NCBI RefSeq assembly: GCF_040712315.1
Contig: NC_134023.1
Coordinates: 59,912,757-59,976,756, forward strand
DNA length: 64,000 bases
Direction of reading: 5' to 3'
Source of the DNA: Castanea sativa
Taxonomy: Eukaryota > Streptophyta > Magnoliopsida > Fagales > Fagaceae
A program made the translations under genes and the position numbers. The notes beneath the pieces are model-generated. The model was not told the DNA's origin and ran no database searches. It saw nothing but the letters and a program-made list of their open reading frames with translations. This document shows positions 21,791-33,452 of this stretch, in pieces. Numbering within the stretch: the first letter of the stretch is position 1; the number at the start of each line of letters is the position of its first letter.

Positions 21791-22380
21791 CTTTTCTAAC
21801 CATCTACCTATTTGAAAAAAAATAAATAAATAATGGTGGGTCAATTATTGAGGTAGAAAATAAGATAGTCAAAATTATTTGATGTTTTCATCCTTCTATT
21901 TAGATATTCGAAACTTAAAATAAGAAATTTTGAAACTTAAAAATTTTAGTTGTACTAATAGAAATTAGAAAAATATAATGTGTAATAACAATAGTTAGAA
22001 GAATATGGATCACTTCAAAAAAGAATAATATCAATCAAAAACACTAAAATAATAATATTATATATTTAGAAAATAGAGATATAGAAATTATTTTTAGAAA
22101 CTTTTTAATTTTTAGGAAGGACAAATCATTTACAATAAAATTTTGTGAATAAAATATACATTTTATATTACATTTCAAAATAATGATATATTTCCATACA
22201 TCGCTGCCCGGGATTAGTTAGAATAAAAATGGCTTCCAAGTTTTGCTCCTAATCATCATAGAAGACAAAGCAAACATATATTAGCTTCATTTTGTTTTTT
22301 GAGGAAAATAATTTATTAGGAAGGATACACGGGGGAGTGAATGGAACTCAAGGTCGTCAACTAAAGCTCAAAGAGAGATT
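21791..22380. other. AT-rich intergenic DNA
   Basis: No gene or repeat recognised; low-complexity A/T runs. Not present next to the second R1 copy. Confidence 0.5.
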
Positions 22381-22388
22381 CATGTGAT

Positions 22389-23644
22389 TAGGGATGGCCA
22401 TACCCATTGGGTAATGGATATCCAACCCTACCCAATCCAAATGTTCCAGGTAATACCCGGTTCTTCATGGGTAGAGCTTAACCGGGTAGGGTATGGATAT
22501 TACGCGAATTATTCGGGTAGGGTATGGATACTATCCATACCCGATCAGTATTTTAAAAAATTTAAAAAAAAAAACCCTAAATCTCTCTCACAGTCTCACT
22601 CACCGTCACTTACACTCAGACACTCTCTCTGCCTCTCCTCTCCTCACCATCACTCTCTCTCTCTCTGTTCTGAATCGGCCGTGTTTCATGAATCCCTGAG
22701 CCAACGATATGCGAGTGCGTCTTCAGAGGCCTCGTTATGGTTTCTGATTCCAAAATCGAAGTCGCTATCAAACAGTTGAACCATAATGGTTTCCAGGCAA
22801 GTCCAATTTCTTCCTTTTATTTATTTTTTTGTTCAAAGATTTTTTCCTGGGTCGTTGTTAGATTTTAGGAGTATTTAATGAACAATTATACGTTTTTGGA
22901 TTTAGAAAATGGGTTCTGTTTGGTTTCAAAAGAAAAATCTTTTCTGTGGGTATCTGGGTTTTGTTCATTATTAACTTTTGTTTACTTTTCTAGATTGAAT
23001 TTCTCAACTAGTGTGTGTTAGATTTTGGTTTTAGAGTTTGAATTCAGCTGGGTATGTGTCGAATTTGGTTTTTGATTGAATTTTATCAACTGGGTATGTG
23101 TTAGATTTGGTTTTTGATTGCATTAAGGTGTTTGATTCTATTTTGGGATATGTCTATTTATAGAGAGGAGTGAATTTGTCTAACGTTTTTCACAAACGGA
23201 GTATGTAAGACTTGGTAATTCTTCAAGCATTCTCAATTTCTTGTTTAATGGCTGAACCTTTTTTCATGATATTGTATATCTGATTTGAGAGCTAAGTTTT
23301 GCTCTGTGAAAACTAATTAGCAATGGATGTCTGAGATTTTGAGGTTGGTCTATTGCATTGCTCCAGCCTCCAAGCTTGGATCACCTCAGATTGATTTCTA
23401 GTGTGAATATAAATAAGGTGTAGCTCAAATAAGAATTCTGGTCCTTGCTTATTCTGGCTGTATCTGTATCTGCATCAGTTAAAATCTAGAGGAAGATAGG
23501 GTAGTTTAAGTTATTAATTTTCATCTTGCCTTATTCACTGAAATTCTGAATCATCTAGTGTTGCGTTTGTTGTAAACTATAAAAGATTATTAATCAGAAT
23601 CTATATTTGTTGTTAGAAGATTTGACCAGATTTATCAGTAATCA

Positions 23645-23688
<44 letters not shown>

Positions 23689-24564
23689 AGTTGCCTACAT
23701 GTCTGCCACATTATTTTCATTTTAGATTTTTCCAAGGGAAGCTTAAAATTTTCATTATGAGTTTGAGCACTGATTTGGCTAGAATATAAGTATGCAAATA
23801 CATAATAATTGGATCAAGATATGCATATAGGTGAATCCTGCAAGTGTGGAGGTGCATTCTGCAAGTGTGGTGAAGAGTTGTGTCATCTTCAAGATTGAAG
23901 GGCCTAAAGCAGGCAAGGCCTTTTTTGAATGTGCTGATGGTTGCACCTGTACCACTTAATGACCTTAGCAGAAGAGTCTTCACATGTAACCACTCCATGT
24001 ATAATATGTTCACTTGGATCCATAGAGTTGACTCTGATTTAGTTTAAATCTTGGTTTTATGCATTTTTTTAATAGTCCTTGCAGTTGGGTTTGATAATTT
24101 GTACTTCCCCATATTTTGTTTTTAATTTCTTGGTTGTGTGATTTGAAATCAATTTGTTGGATGTATCAATGTGTTACAAAGTATTACTTATTGTGCCAAG
24201 CTTTACTTCTGTAGCTCAAATGAGTCATGGTGTTTAAGATAAGGAGACCTGCTGTCTCTGCTAATTTTTTTTTTTAATTTTTTATTGATTAGTTTTTTCT
24301 TTTTTAAGATAAAGCTATTGGTTAGTTTTTAAGTTAAAATGATTCGGGTAAGATTCGGATAAGTTTCGGGTATGGATATTATTATAAAAAAATAATAATA
24401 AATGGGTTTCGGGTTTCGGGTAGGGTATGGATATCCATGGATAATAATTCGGGTAAGATTCGGGTATGGATACTAATGGATATTGATATTCGGGTATCCA
24501 TGGGTAAAAGTTTCGGGTAGGGTATGGATTGGGTATACCCATACCCTACCCATGGCCATCCCTA
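22389..24564. mobile_element. Non-autonomous hAT transposon
   Basis: Terminal inverted repeats TAGGGATGGCCATACCCA at the left and its near complement (GGTATACCCATACCCTACCC, then ATGGCCATCCCTA) at the right. They are flanked by a perfect 8-bp target duplication CATGTGAT (22381-22388 and 24565-24572), the hAT signature. Both subterminal regions are dense in GGGTA, TTCGGGTA and GGTATGGATA motifs. No hAT transposase is encoded; the interior holds a two-exon ORF-like structure. It would be moved by an hAT transposase acting from elsewhere. Confidence 0.92.
22737..23959 (+). other. Possible captured two-exon ORF inside the hAT element (62 aa)
   Basis: After a C/T-rich leader (22575-22680), an ATG at 22737 opens MVSDSKIEVAIKQLNHNGFQ, ending at 22796 in CAG followed by GCAAGT, a plausible GC-AG intron donor. 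About 1 kb later, TGCATATAG is followed at 23831 by an in-phase open block (VNPASVEVHSASVVKSCVIF, then GPKAGKAFFECADGCTCTT) ending at TAA 23957-23959. The intron contains a CT microsatellite near 23649-23685. I do not recognise the protein family. The leader, ATG, intron and Cys-containing end look like a captured host gene fragment rather than transposase. Confidence 0.4.
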
Positions 24565-24572
24565 CATGTGAT

Positions 24573-25565
24573 GGGTTTTCACGTTGTACATTAATGTACA
24601 GAAGGAGGCCCATCAAGTGTAGAGGTAGGGACTTATTAAGAAAAAAAAAAAGTTTCCGGTTCCCCTTTTAAAAAACAGATTTTTTTTTTAATATTCTGAA
24701 AACCCTTTTTTTAAAGGAGAAGAAAAGGCATTAAAAAAAGGTTTTTTTTTGAAAACTTTTAAGAAGAACGACAAACATTTTAGAAAGACCTTTTTTTTTT
24801 TCGAAAAATACTTCATTTTTAAAGAAAGAGGTGAGAAAAGATTTTTGAAGAAAGGAATTTTCATAGAATAATGTGTAAGGGAAATGTTTACCCAAGCATA
24901 TTTATTTTATGGCATCTTTAATAATAAGAAATGTAAAGGAACAACCATAATAAAGTGCAGAAAATAAATTGCAAGGAAAATAGTTTGCGGAAATTTAAAT
25001 GACATAAAAGTAAAGTGCAGAAAATTAAATGACAAGAAAGTAAAGTGCTGAAAATTAAATGATAAGAATGTAAAGTGCTGAAATATTGTAAATATTGATT
25101 AAAAAGCGTTTTTTTATTGGATGTTTAAAAAAATTAAAAGAGATGGTAGAAAATCCTTTTTTTTTTTTTTTATTATTTAGGTGTCTAGATATAGTATATA
25201 TACACCATCTGTAATCAGACATAGTGGGGCATCTCAAATTGTTCAAATAATCAAATAATTGAGATGAAATATTAGATAGAGTACCAACAAAATGTTTAAG
25301 AATAGTATAGATTAAGGTATTAACACCATCAGGAATACCTTTTTATATATATATATATATAAAGGGGGAGAGGGGATGTGCAAGTTAAATGGAACGACAT
25401 AAAATTAAAGGGAGATGGGGTTTGCTTGAAAGTAAATGGGATGACATAAAATAAAAGCATTAATAATAAAATCCCTAGATGCCTAGGTGGGATGGGATTT
25501 CTTCCCCCTAAGGGTACTTCCCATACAAACGCTAGGTGATGGTCCAATACCCATCTAGGGAAAAC
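24573..25565. other. AT-rich DNA with a short tandem repeat
   Basis: No gene. Imperfect units of about 33-35 bp built on AAAGTGCAGAAAATTAAATGA are tandemly repeated between about 24955 and 25085. The part from about 25370 (ACTTCCCATACAAACGC and surroundings) may be the left part of repeat R2 not shared by the second copy. Confidence 0.5.
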
Positions 25566-26556
<991 letters not shown>

Positions 26557-26819
26557 GTTGGGTTATTACTACAAAAAAGATTGCATATTAGCGATGGCCA
26601 GATTTCGTCGCAACAACACAAAAAGCCTTCGCAGATTAGTATTACCGATAGTAAAAGGCCGTCGACGGCCTTCGAAAAAAGCCTTGTCGGTAATACTATA
26701 TTACCGACGAGACCATTGCTAACACTCATTTTCGACAGCACAACTCCGTCATAAGTAACTGATAATTGCCGTCATAGATTCAACTTCATATGAGAAAGTT
26801 GGACAGCCAAACACCTTTT

Positions 26820-27410
26820 GTGACGACCTTCAGCGGTCGTTAATGCATAGTTTTGACTACAAAATGACATCGTAGTTATTTCATTTGTCATCAACAATAC
26901 AACTTTATATGAGGAAGTTGTATGACTAAATACTTTTTACGACGAACTAAGGCTGTTGTTAATACCTTTTTTTGACAAATAAAAGCCGTCATAATTACTT
27001 GGTTTGTCGTTGACAATGTAACTTCATACGAGGAAGTCAAATGACCAAATACTTTCTACGACAAACTAAGGCCGTTGTTAATACCTTTTTTTGATGAATA
27101 AAAGCTGTTGTAATTACTTGGTTTGTCGTCGACAATGTAAATTCATACGAGGAAGTCAAACAACCAAATACTTTCTACGATGAACTAAGGCCGTTGTTAA
27201 TGCCCTTGTTTTGACGAATAAAAGCTGTCATAAGTACTTGGTTTGTCGTCGAAAATATCTTTTGTGATGAACTATAGTCGTCGTTAATGTAGTTTTTCAA
27301 CGACTAAAAGCCATCATAAAATAATTGGTTTTTCATCAACAATACAATATCAATGTGACCATTTACCTTTTTCAATGAACTTTGACCATTATTGAAACCT
27401 ATTCACCACG
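26820..27410. repeat. Tandem array of about 120-bp units
   Basis: Four to five diverged units; the clearest two are 26940-27059 and 27060-27178. Each has the order CGAACTAAGGCCGTTGTTAA, TTTGACGAATAAAAGC, ACTTGGTTTGTCGTCGAC, ACTTCATACGAGGAAGTCAA. CG dinucleotides appear repeatedly as CA or TG in other units, consistent with methylation decay. Probably the subterminal repeat region of the CACTA-derived insertion. Confidence 0.85.
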
Positions 27411-27684
27411 TCAGTAATACATTATTTGCAACAAAGTAACTCTGTCAATAATAAAAGAGAGATCATTTCTAATATTTTAATTGCGAGGAAACATAAATCT
27501 CCCAAAAGTTTTTCAATTCAAATAACAAGCACAAATCCTTAATTGTCCAAATCTAGAAAGTGCATAATGCAATAAAAAAATATATTAAAACGTCTATAAA
27601 ATATAATAAAAAAATATTAATTAAAACGTCTACATGAAAGCTATAATATCCTTCACCAAACTTGAAAACATAGATATTGGAAGA

Positions 27685-28616
27685 TCAATCATCATCTGAA
27701 TCAGTATTCTCCTTCTGAGAGCCATCAGAGTCATCTTCCTCCTCAGAGTCATCTTCTGTGTTTTCGTCCACATTTTGATTTCTTTCTCTAGCATTGGCCT
27801 GTAATATTTTGATTAAACTAAATAAGTATACAAAAAAATTATGACTATGCAAATTATATTTACAATACATAATAAAGATATTGAAACGTATTAATTTAAC
27901 AACATTAACAACAATCCCCACAATGAATAACAACGGTATTATCAACATCAAAGAATACAGGATCGTTACTAACAAGAACCTTGTAGTTCTCTTGTGAATG
28001 AGAACTTCAAAGAATAAATTTGCCACCAATAATCACATTAATAACATTTTCATAACAAACACTACAAGTCATGTACTTTGCATGGATAGGTAAAGATATA
28101 CTAAGTTAAATAACATTTTTTTTAATCTAAATTTAGCAATCCAAATAATTGAAATCTATAATGAGCAACTTTACAACTTATTTCAACAACCTCAAGAAAA
28201 TAGCAAAAAATATTAATGTTGATTATACTGAAAAATATATAAATATACCTGTGTAGTAGGTTCTTGCATAGAATCAAAGCCCATCTTTTTCAAAGCATTT
28301 GCTATCATATGAGGCATTTCCTCTTTCAATTGATTGATTTTTCCCTACAATTCCATTTTTCTCAACAGAACTTTTATCCTCTACTTCTTTAAAATGAAGC
28401 TCAAAATCCTCCTTTTCTTTTAAGCAATCCGCTTGACACCGCTTACTACACTGGCTAGATGAACTTGGGCCATACACATCTCTAGGCTTGACACTAGCAC
28501 CCATGCCAAGCACACGACCACGAGTAGGAGGTCCAATCACTTCAAAGAATATTTGACTATCATTAACAATCTCACCCTAAGATGCAACCTCTGATCTCCT
28601 AGCATCAATTTTTTCC
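27685..28616 (-). pseudogene. CACTA-associated plant transposase (PF03004-like), C-terminal part
   Basis: Minus strand, two blocks. The upstream block (28274-28616) reads through EIVNDSQIFFEVIGPPTRGR and VLGMGASVKPRDVYGPSSSS, the conserved end of the 'plant transposase (Ptta/En/Spm)' domain, followed by a charged coiled-coil stretch. After an AT-rich, probably intronic gap, a second block near 27685-27800 encodes an acidic tail (ENTEDDSEEEDDSDGSQKEN) ending in TAG-free TGA at the left edge. The N-terminal half is missing and a stop occurs in the upstream block, so it is a remnant. It supports CACTA identity for the surrounding insert. Confidence 0.65.
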
Positions 28617-28702
28617 TAAAACAACATTTATTCTGTTATTAGATATATACAAACTTTAAATTCAAAAAGACATTTAACAATAGTGAAGATTTAAAAAAAA
28701 CA

Positions 28703-29518
28703 GTTGGGTTATTTAGCTGCCAGTTTTCCTTAAAAAAACAGTGAAGATTTTGTTAGGGTTTTCGGTATTTTGGTAATATATCCTTCGTTTTAACTCTTTT
28801 TTGGTCCATAAACTATCATTTCAAAGGGAAAAATATGCCCTACAAGAAGGTCCAAAATTCAACATGATCCAATGGTTGGATAAAAAGTCATCTTTTTAAC
28901 CATACCCAGTTAGGGTTTCAGTCTTAATTGCTGTAAAACAGATTTTTCAATCATTGTGACTTTTTGATTCACCATTCAAACATTTTGTATTTATTTGCAC
29001 CCTTTTTGGCCTTGGAATTCATGATTTTGCACATTTTTTTAATTTGTTTGATTTTTTTGGTCTTTATTTTGACGTGTGAATCGAGGCCAGATAAAGTACG
29101 GTATTGAAAATATGTAGTAATATTAATTTTTTTAAAGGTAGTTGTAGCCTTAGGCTATAACCAAGTTTGTAGCTAAGACTTTGTCCATTTGGTTTTACAA
29201 AATACAACTATCTACGTGGTAGACTGTGATTTACTATTTTTTCTATATCACTCACAATTAATCACATAACAAAGTTGAAGGAAAGGGCTAGGAAAAGGGT
29301 GTGGTCCTAGAATTATTGTTTGCAATGCAGTTTCCATGATGTATGGTCTATAGCACTTTGCAAGGATGGAGTCAGAACTTGGAGTTAGGAGGGCAGCTCT
29401 GCTGCTAGTTGCATGCAATGACTCTAGCTTCCTACTTTGTTGCTTAGATGTTTAAGGTTTCGTTTTTTTTTTTTTTTTTTTTTTGGTTGCTTGTGTTTGC
29501 TACTAGGTAAGTAAAAAA
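28703..29518 (+). repeat. Repeat R2, copy 1, right part
   Basis: Direct repeat of 53323-54135 (from GCTGCCAGTTTTCCTTAAAA to TTTGCTACTAGGTAAG). Non-coding. It continues into the Mutator-like element at the same point in both copies. Confidence 0.85.
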
Positions 29519-30770
29519 AAAATTTATACAAGGATTCCCTGCACACTTGTGTGCAGAAATTGCTACAAACAGGGTTAGGTGGCAACAATTCATGGTGACA
29601 CTTGTCCTAGTATCATGTGAAACGCACATGATCAGTTTTAGTTTGTATTTTCTGTTAAGTTGCAACATTTCTCACTTTCTAAACGTCAAACACGCATATT
29701 GATATCTCTCTCTCCCAAACCATCACTCTCTCTCCTCTCTCTTCGAAGTCATCAGACTCTCTCTCCATCTTTCTTCCTTACTCTTCCTCCATTTTCATTC
29801 CTCTCATCAGAAACCACAACCACCTAAACCCATAAAAAAATCTTGCTGCCAATCCCTCCTAAAACCGAAGCTCCAACATACAACAAAGAATCCTCCAAAA
29901 TTTTAGATCTGATTTGTGCACAGTGAGGATTTTGGCTCCAATATGTGCAAATTTTTTAGAAATTGGGGTTTAGATTTGGTGCTATGTGTGCAACCTTGAA
30001 GGTACACAAGTCTCACTAATTTGTAATCATGGTCATAGCCAAACGCAAGATGGGCTTATAAGAACCTGGGACATTAACAACATGGCTTGGAAGGGATATG
30101 GCTTTACGAATAGAAGGGTTCCAGAGAATTAGAAAAATGACATGGTCACCACTGGGAGCATCATCCAGCAGACAAACTAGTCCATTATGGGGATTTTTAT
30201 TTTGGGATTTTGGATTCTTGCTGTTTGGATGCCAAGAAAATATTCAAGACTAAAATTAATGTACTTTTTGATGAATGAAACTAATTCAAAGCATCTTGAG
30301 ACGAAGGCAGATTTATCTTTGGCTAGTTTTAATGCTTGAGATGGCTGAGTGTTTTTTTTTAATGTGTGAGATGCCAAAGAGAGAGAAGGGATGGACAAAG
30401 GAGGTGAAGAAGAGAGAAAAGGGATCTAATGGCTTGATGGGTAGAGAAGAGAGTGATTTTAAAATCCTCACTGTGCATAGATCAGAATGAAAAAGGAGGA
30501 AGAGTGAGGAAGAAAGATGGAGAGGGAGTCTGATGATTTTGAAGAGAGAGGAGAGAGAGTGATGGTTTCAAAAAGAGAGAGATATGGATATGCATGTTTG
30601 ACATTTAAAGAGTGAGAAACATTGCAACTTAATGGACAAACTGATCATGCGCGTTTCACATGATACCTGGACAAGTGTCACCATAAATTGTTGCCACCTA
30701 ACCCTGTTTGCAGCAATTCCTGCACACTTGTTTGCAGCAAATCCTTGTCCAAATAATTTTTTTAAAAGGC
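29519..30770. mobile_element. Mutator-like element with long terminal inverted repeats
   Basis: Sequence from about 29519 to 29880 (GGATTCCCTGCACACTTGTG, GGGTTAGGTGGCAACAATTC, CATCACTCTCTCTCCTCTCT) is repeated as the reverse complement from about 30770 back to 30470, giving inverted arms of roughly 300-360 bp. Long inverted arms are typical of Mutator-like elements. No transposase is visible in the interior. The exact ends and target duplication could not be fixed because the flanks are A/T runs. The left arm and interior also occur at about 54130-54683, at the same place relative to R2. Confidence 0.75.
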
Positions 30771-32016
30771 CGGGTTGTTTGTTTTGGGTAGTTTTTGTTG
30801 CTTGAGATTTATTTTTTTTAATTTTGTTATTGGTAATTTTTGTTATTGTGCTAATTTTTTTATGGCCTTTAAAATGAGGAAAATGTTAAAGACACAAACT
30901 TTTTTTTATAAATTAATGAAGTGGTGAGCAGTTATTGCTAAGTTAAAAAAAATTATATAAGTTGTGGTCCTAGATATGAACCAATTAGAATGTTCTATCT
31001 TAACAGTTAGTAAAAATATTGTAGAAACGTTTGTGACTATAGTATTACTCTTAAAAGAATCAATGATATTGTTAGGGAGAAAAACTGTAATTTTATAAAA
31101 CAAAATTGCTAAAATGAATACCTATATATTATACTAATGTTTAAAAAAAAATGGAGGGAAGAGGGGCGGTCCCTAGCTCTTTGAAAAAACTCCAAATATT
31201 TTCATGCACTCATTTTTACATTCACAGTGTTACACAATACGCATAATTAATATACTAATGTACACAACATCATATTCACCTAATTCACTTATGCAAAAGA
31301 TAACCAAAATAACATTATCTTGTCGAATAACAACATTGGAATTGATTTTAAAGTTTAAAGCAACATGGTTGCGGTGGGTTCCATGTGAGAGTTGAGAGTA
31401 GTAGGAGCGTCAAAAGAGTTCCAATCTTGGTTGTGGACCTTGTGGTCTACTTTTTTGGTTTCTGGGCCCACCAAAGTCTGTCAAACTATCACATAGTATT
31501 GCTGCGAGAATAGTAAAAATGCGACCCTCATACATACTGATATTCAGATATTTCGGGTGGAAAATGATAGTTCTCTTCATATTAGGAGTAATGGGCTCTA
31601 AAATTGAAAATTTTAGAGGCCATAATGGTAAAGAGGCAAGTAAGGAAAATAATAGTACTGCTCACTGGAAAATATCAAAACCATGTAAGAAGTAAAGAAA
31701 TAAAGCCTCTAGGTAGATTCGAACTATGCAAGAACAACATCATTTGTAGAAAATTGTTTCCAACAAAAAATTATATATCCCTTTTAATCTTAACATAAAA
31801 TATTTTTCATTTTACAATGATTTATATTTCCATGACAATATGTCTACGCATCTCTTGGATATAAATTGTATATCATTTTGTTATTTTTCTATGTGTGAGT
31901 AGTGTAATTTTCATAAGGAAACCTTTTGATTACAAAAGGTTGAAGGAATTGGATGGTTTATATTTTTCTGTTTTGGATCCATAGGAGTTGACCCAAAATT
32001 TTGGGACTAATATTTT
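30771..32016. other. Intergenic DNA, no gene seen
   Basis: AT-rich; only short frames with no recognisable motifs. Nothing repeats elsewhere in the window. Confidence 0.5.
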
Positions 32017-32024
32017 GTTATCAG

Positions 32025-32507
32025 CAAGGTTGTCAAAATTGGGATCCTATGTAGGATTGTGAGAGGTAAGTGGGATCATAAATCGTAGGATCGGATCGTG
32101 GATCGTAAGATCCTACATTATTTGAGAAAAAAAATAAAAAATACACATTGGTATGTTAAATAATCACATAAATCATACATTCATTGATATAGTTACCATA
32201 CATCATTATATCCATTTGTAAGCATCATTTGAAGAGGCCAAAAACCTTAAAATGTGACACTTTATTGGGATATTTTTTATTTGGGTCCAATTGACACATC
32301 TCTACATTAGAGTGGAAAAACTTGCTGAGTCTTCTGTCAAGTTAAAGAAGATTACAAAACACTAAGGTCGTTTAGGATTGTCAGAATCGTATGATCCTAC
32401 CAATCCTGAACGATTGAAAAATCCTTGAAAGATCTGGATCGTTTTGAGCAGGTGAGATTGTACAATCGTAGAATCGTAGGATTCAAATTGGGATTTTGAC
32501 AACCATG
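32025..32507. mobile_element. hAT-type MITE, 483 bp
   Basis: Inverted ends CAAGGTTGTCAAAATTGGGA and, read inward from the right, CATGGTTGTCAAAATCCCAA. They are flanked by a perfect 8-bp duplication GTTATCAG (32017-32024 and 32508-32515). The interior near both ends is rich in GGATCGTA, GATCCTA and AATCGTAGGAT motifs in both orientations. Too short to code for a transposase. Confidence 0.9.
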
Positions 32508-32515
32508 GTTATCAG

Positions 32516-33452
32516 AATTACAAGTACTCCCCATATAAAAACCCTACAGAATGTTTAAAACTACTCCTAAAATAAATTTAAAGACATTTAAGGAAATTTC
32601 ATTTTGGCATTCTTCAAAAAATATATATATATATATATTTTAAAAAATTTAAACCTCATCTATTCTCACTTCCCACTATTGCTCTTTTTGTTTTGTCGTT
32701 AATATTTTCTAGAAAAATGAGTTATTTTTCAAAAGTATTTTTTATAAAACTATGTCATTCTACTATGTTTGGTAGCGACTTTAAATTTTTTGGAAAACGA
32801 TCATCTAATTTCCCTTATTTAGCGTGCCATGAGATTCGAGTAGTTTTCCAAAAAAAAAAAAAATTTATAAAATAGTGGAAAACAATTTCTAAAAATGAGG
32901 CATACTTTTTATGTTGATTAAAAATAGTTTTGTTTGACTCATTCTTTCTTATGCTAAAAACACTGAAAAACATGAGAAACTATCTTAATACAAGGTTTTT
33001 CACCAAAATTTCTCATTTATGTCAAATTCTCTAATTTTAACTTAAAACAACAAACTTCCTAAAATTTTAGCCTGTGGAATAGTTTGAAGAGGATGAATTA
33101 TTTCCCTTGAATTTTAACCAATCTTGCAAAATGACAAGGAAACAAAAGATTCGCAGTAGTCAATAGGAAATTAAATAGGAAGTTTGTACTTATAAGGTGA
33201 AAAAATTAATGTAAAACAGCCAAATCAAAGTCTTATTAGACATGGCCAAAAATAGGGTGATCCTTACTATAGAAGTTTGTATCTGTATATATATTGATAA
33301 ACAGCACTTGAAACAGTTCAAAGAGGATGAACAAATGCACGTTTAAGTATTGCAAAGGGGACAATCAAAGATAGCTATTACACCTCACATTTAAGTATTG
33401 CAAAGGGAACGACCAAAGCTAGATACTTGATTCGAATATCAGCTAATCACTC
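32516..33452. other. Upstream region of the neprosin gene
   Basis: No gene. A TA-rich TATATATATTGATAAAC near 33285 could serve as a TATA element about 160 bp before the ATG. Just upstream of the ATG a 28-bp segment (TTTAAGTATTGCAAAGGG) occurs twice, near 33342 and 33390. Confidence 0.4.

Larger units (their letters stand above)
26568..28702 (-). mobile_element. CACTA-derived insertion within repeat R2
   Basis: Absent from the second R2 copy, so it is an insertion. It is flanked by an 11-bp direct repeat GTTGGGTTATT (26557-26567 and 28703-28713). The left end ACTACAAAAAAGATTGC matches a CACTA-type terminus, and the interior holds a tandem array like subterminal repeats plus minus-strand remains of a CACTA-associated protein. 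The right end has no matching CACTA inverted end but finishes in TTAAAAAAAACA. It may be a 5'-truncated CACTA element, or CACTA sequence moved by another mechanism. Confidence 0.65.
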
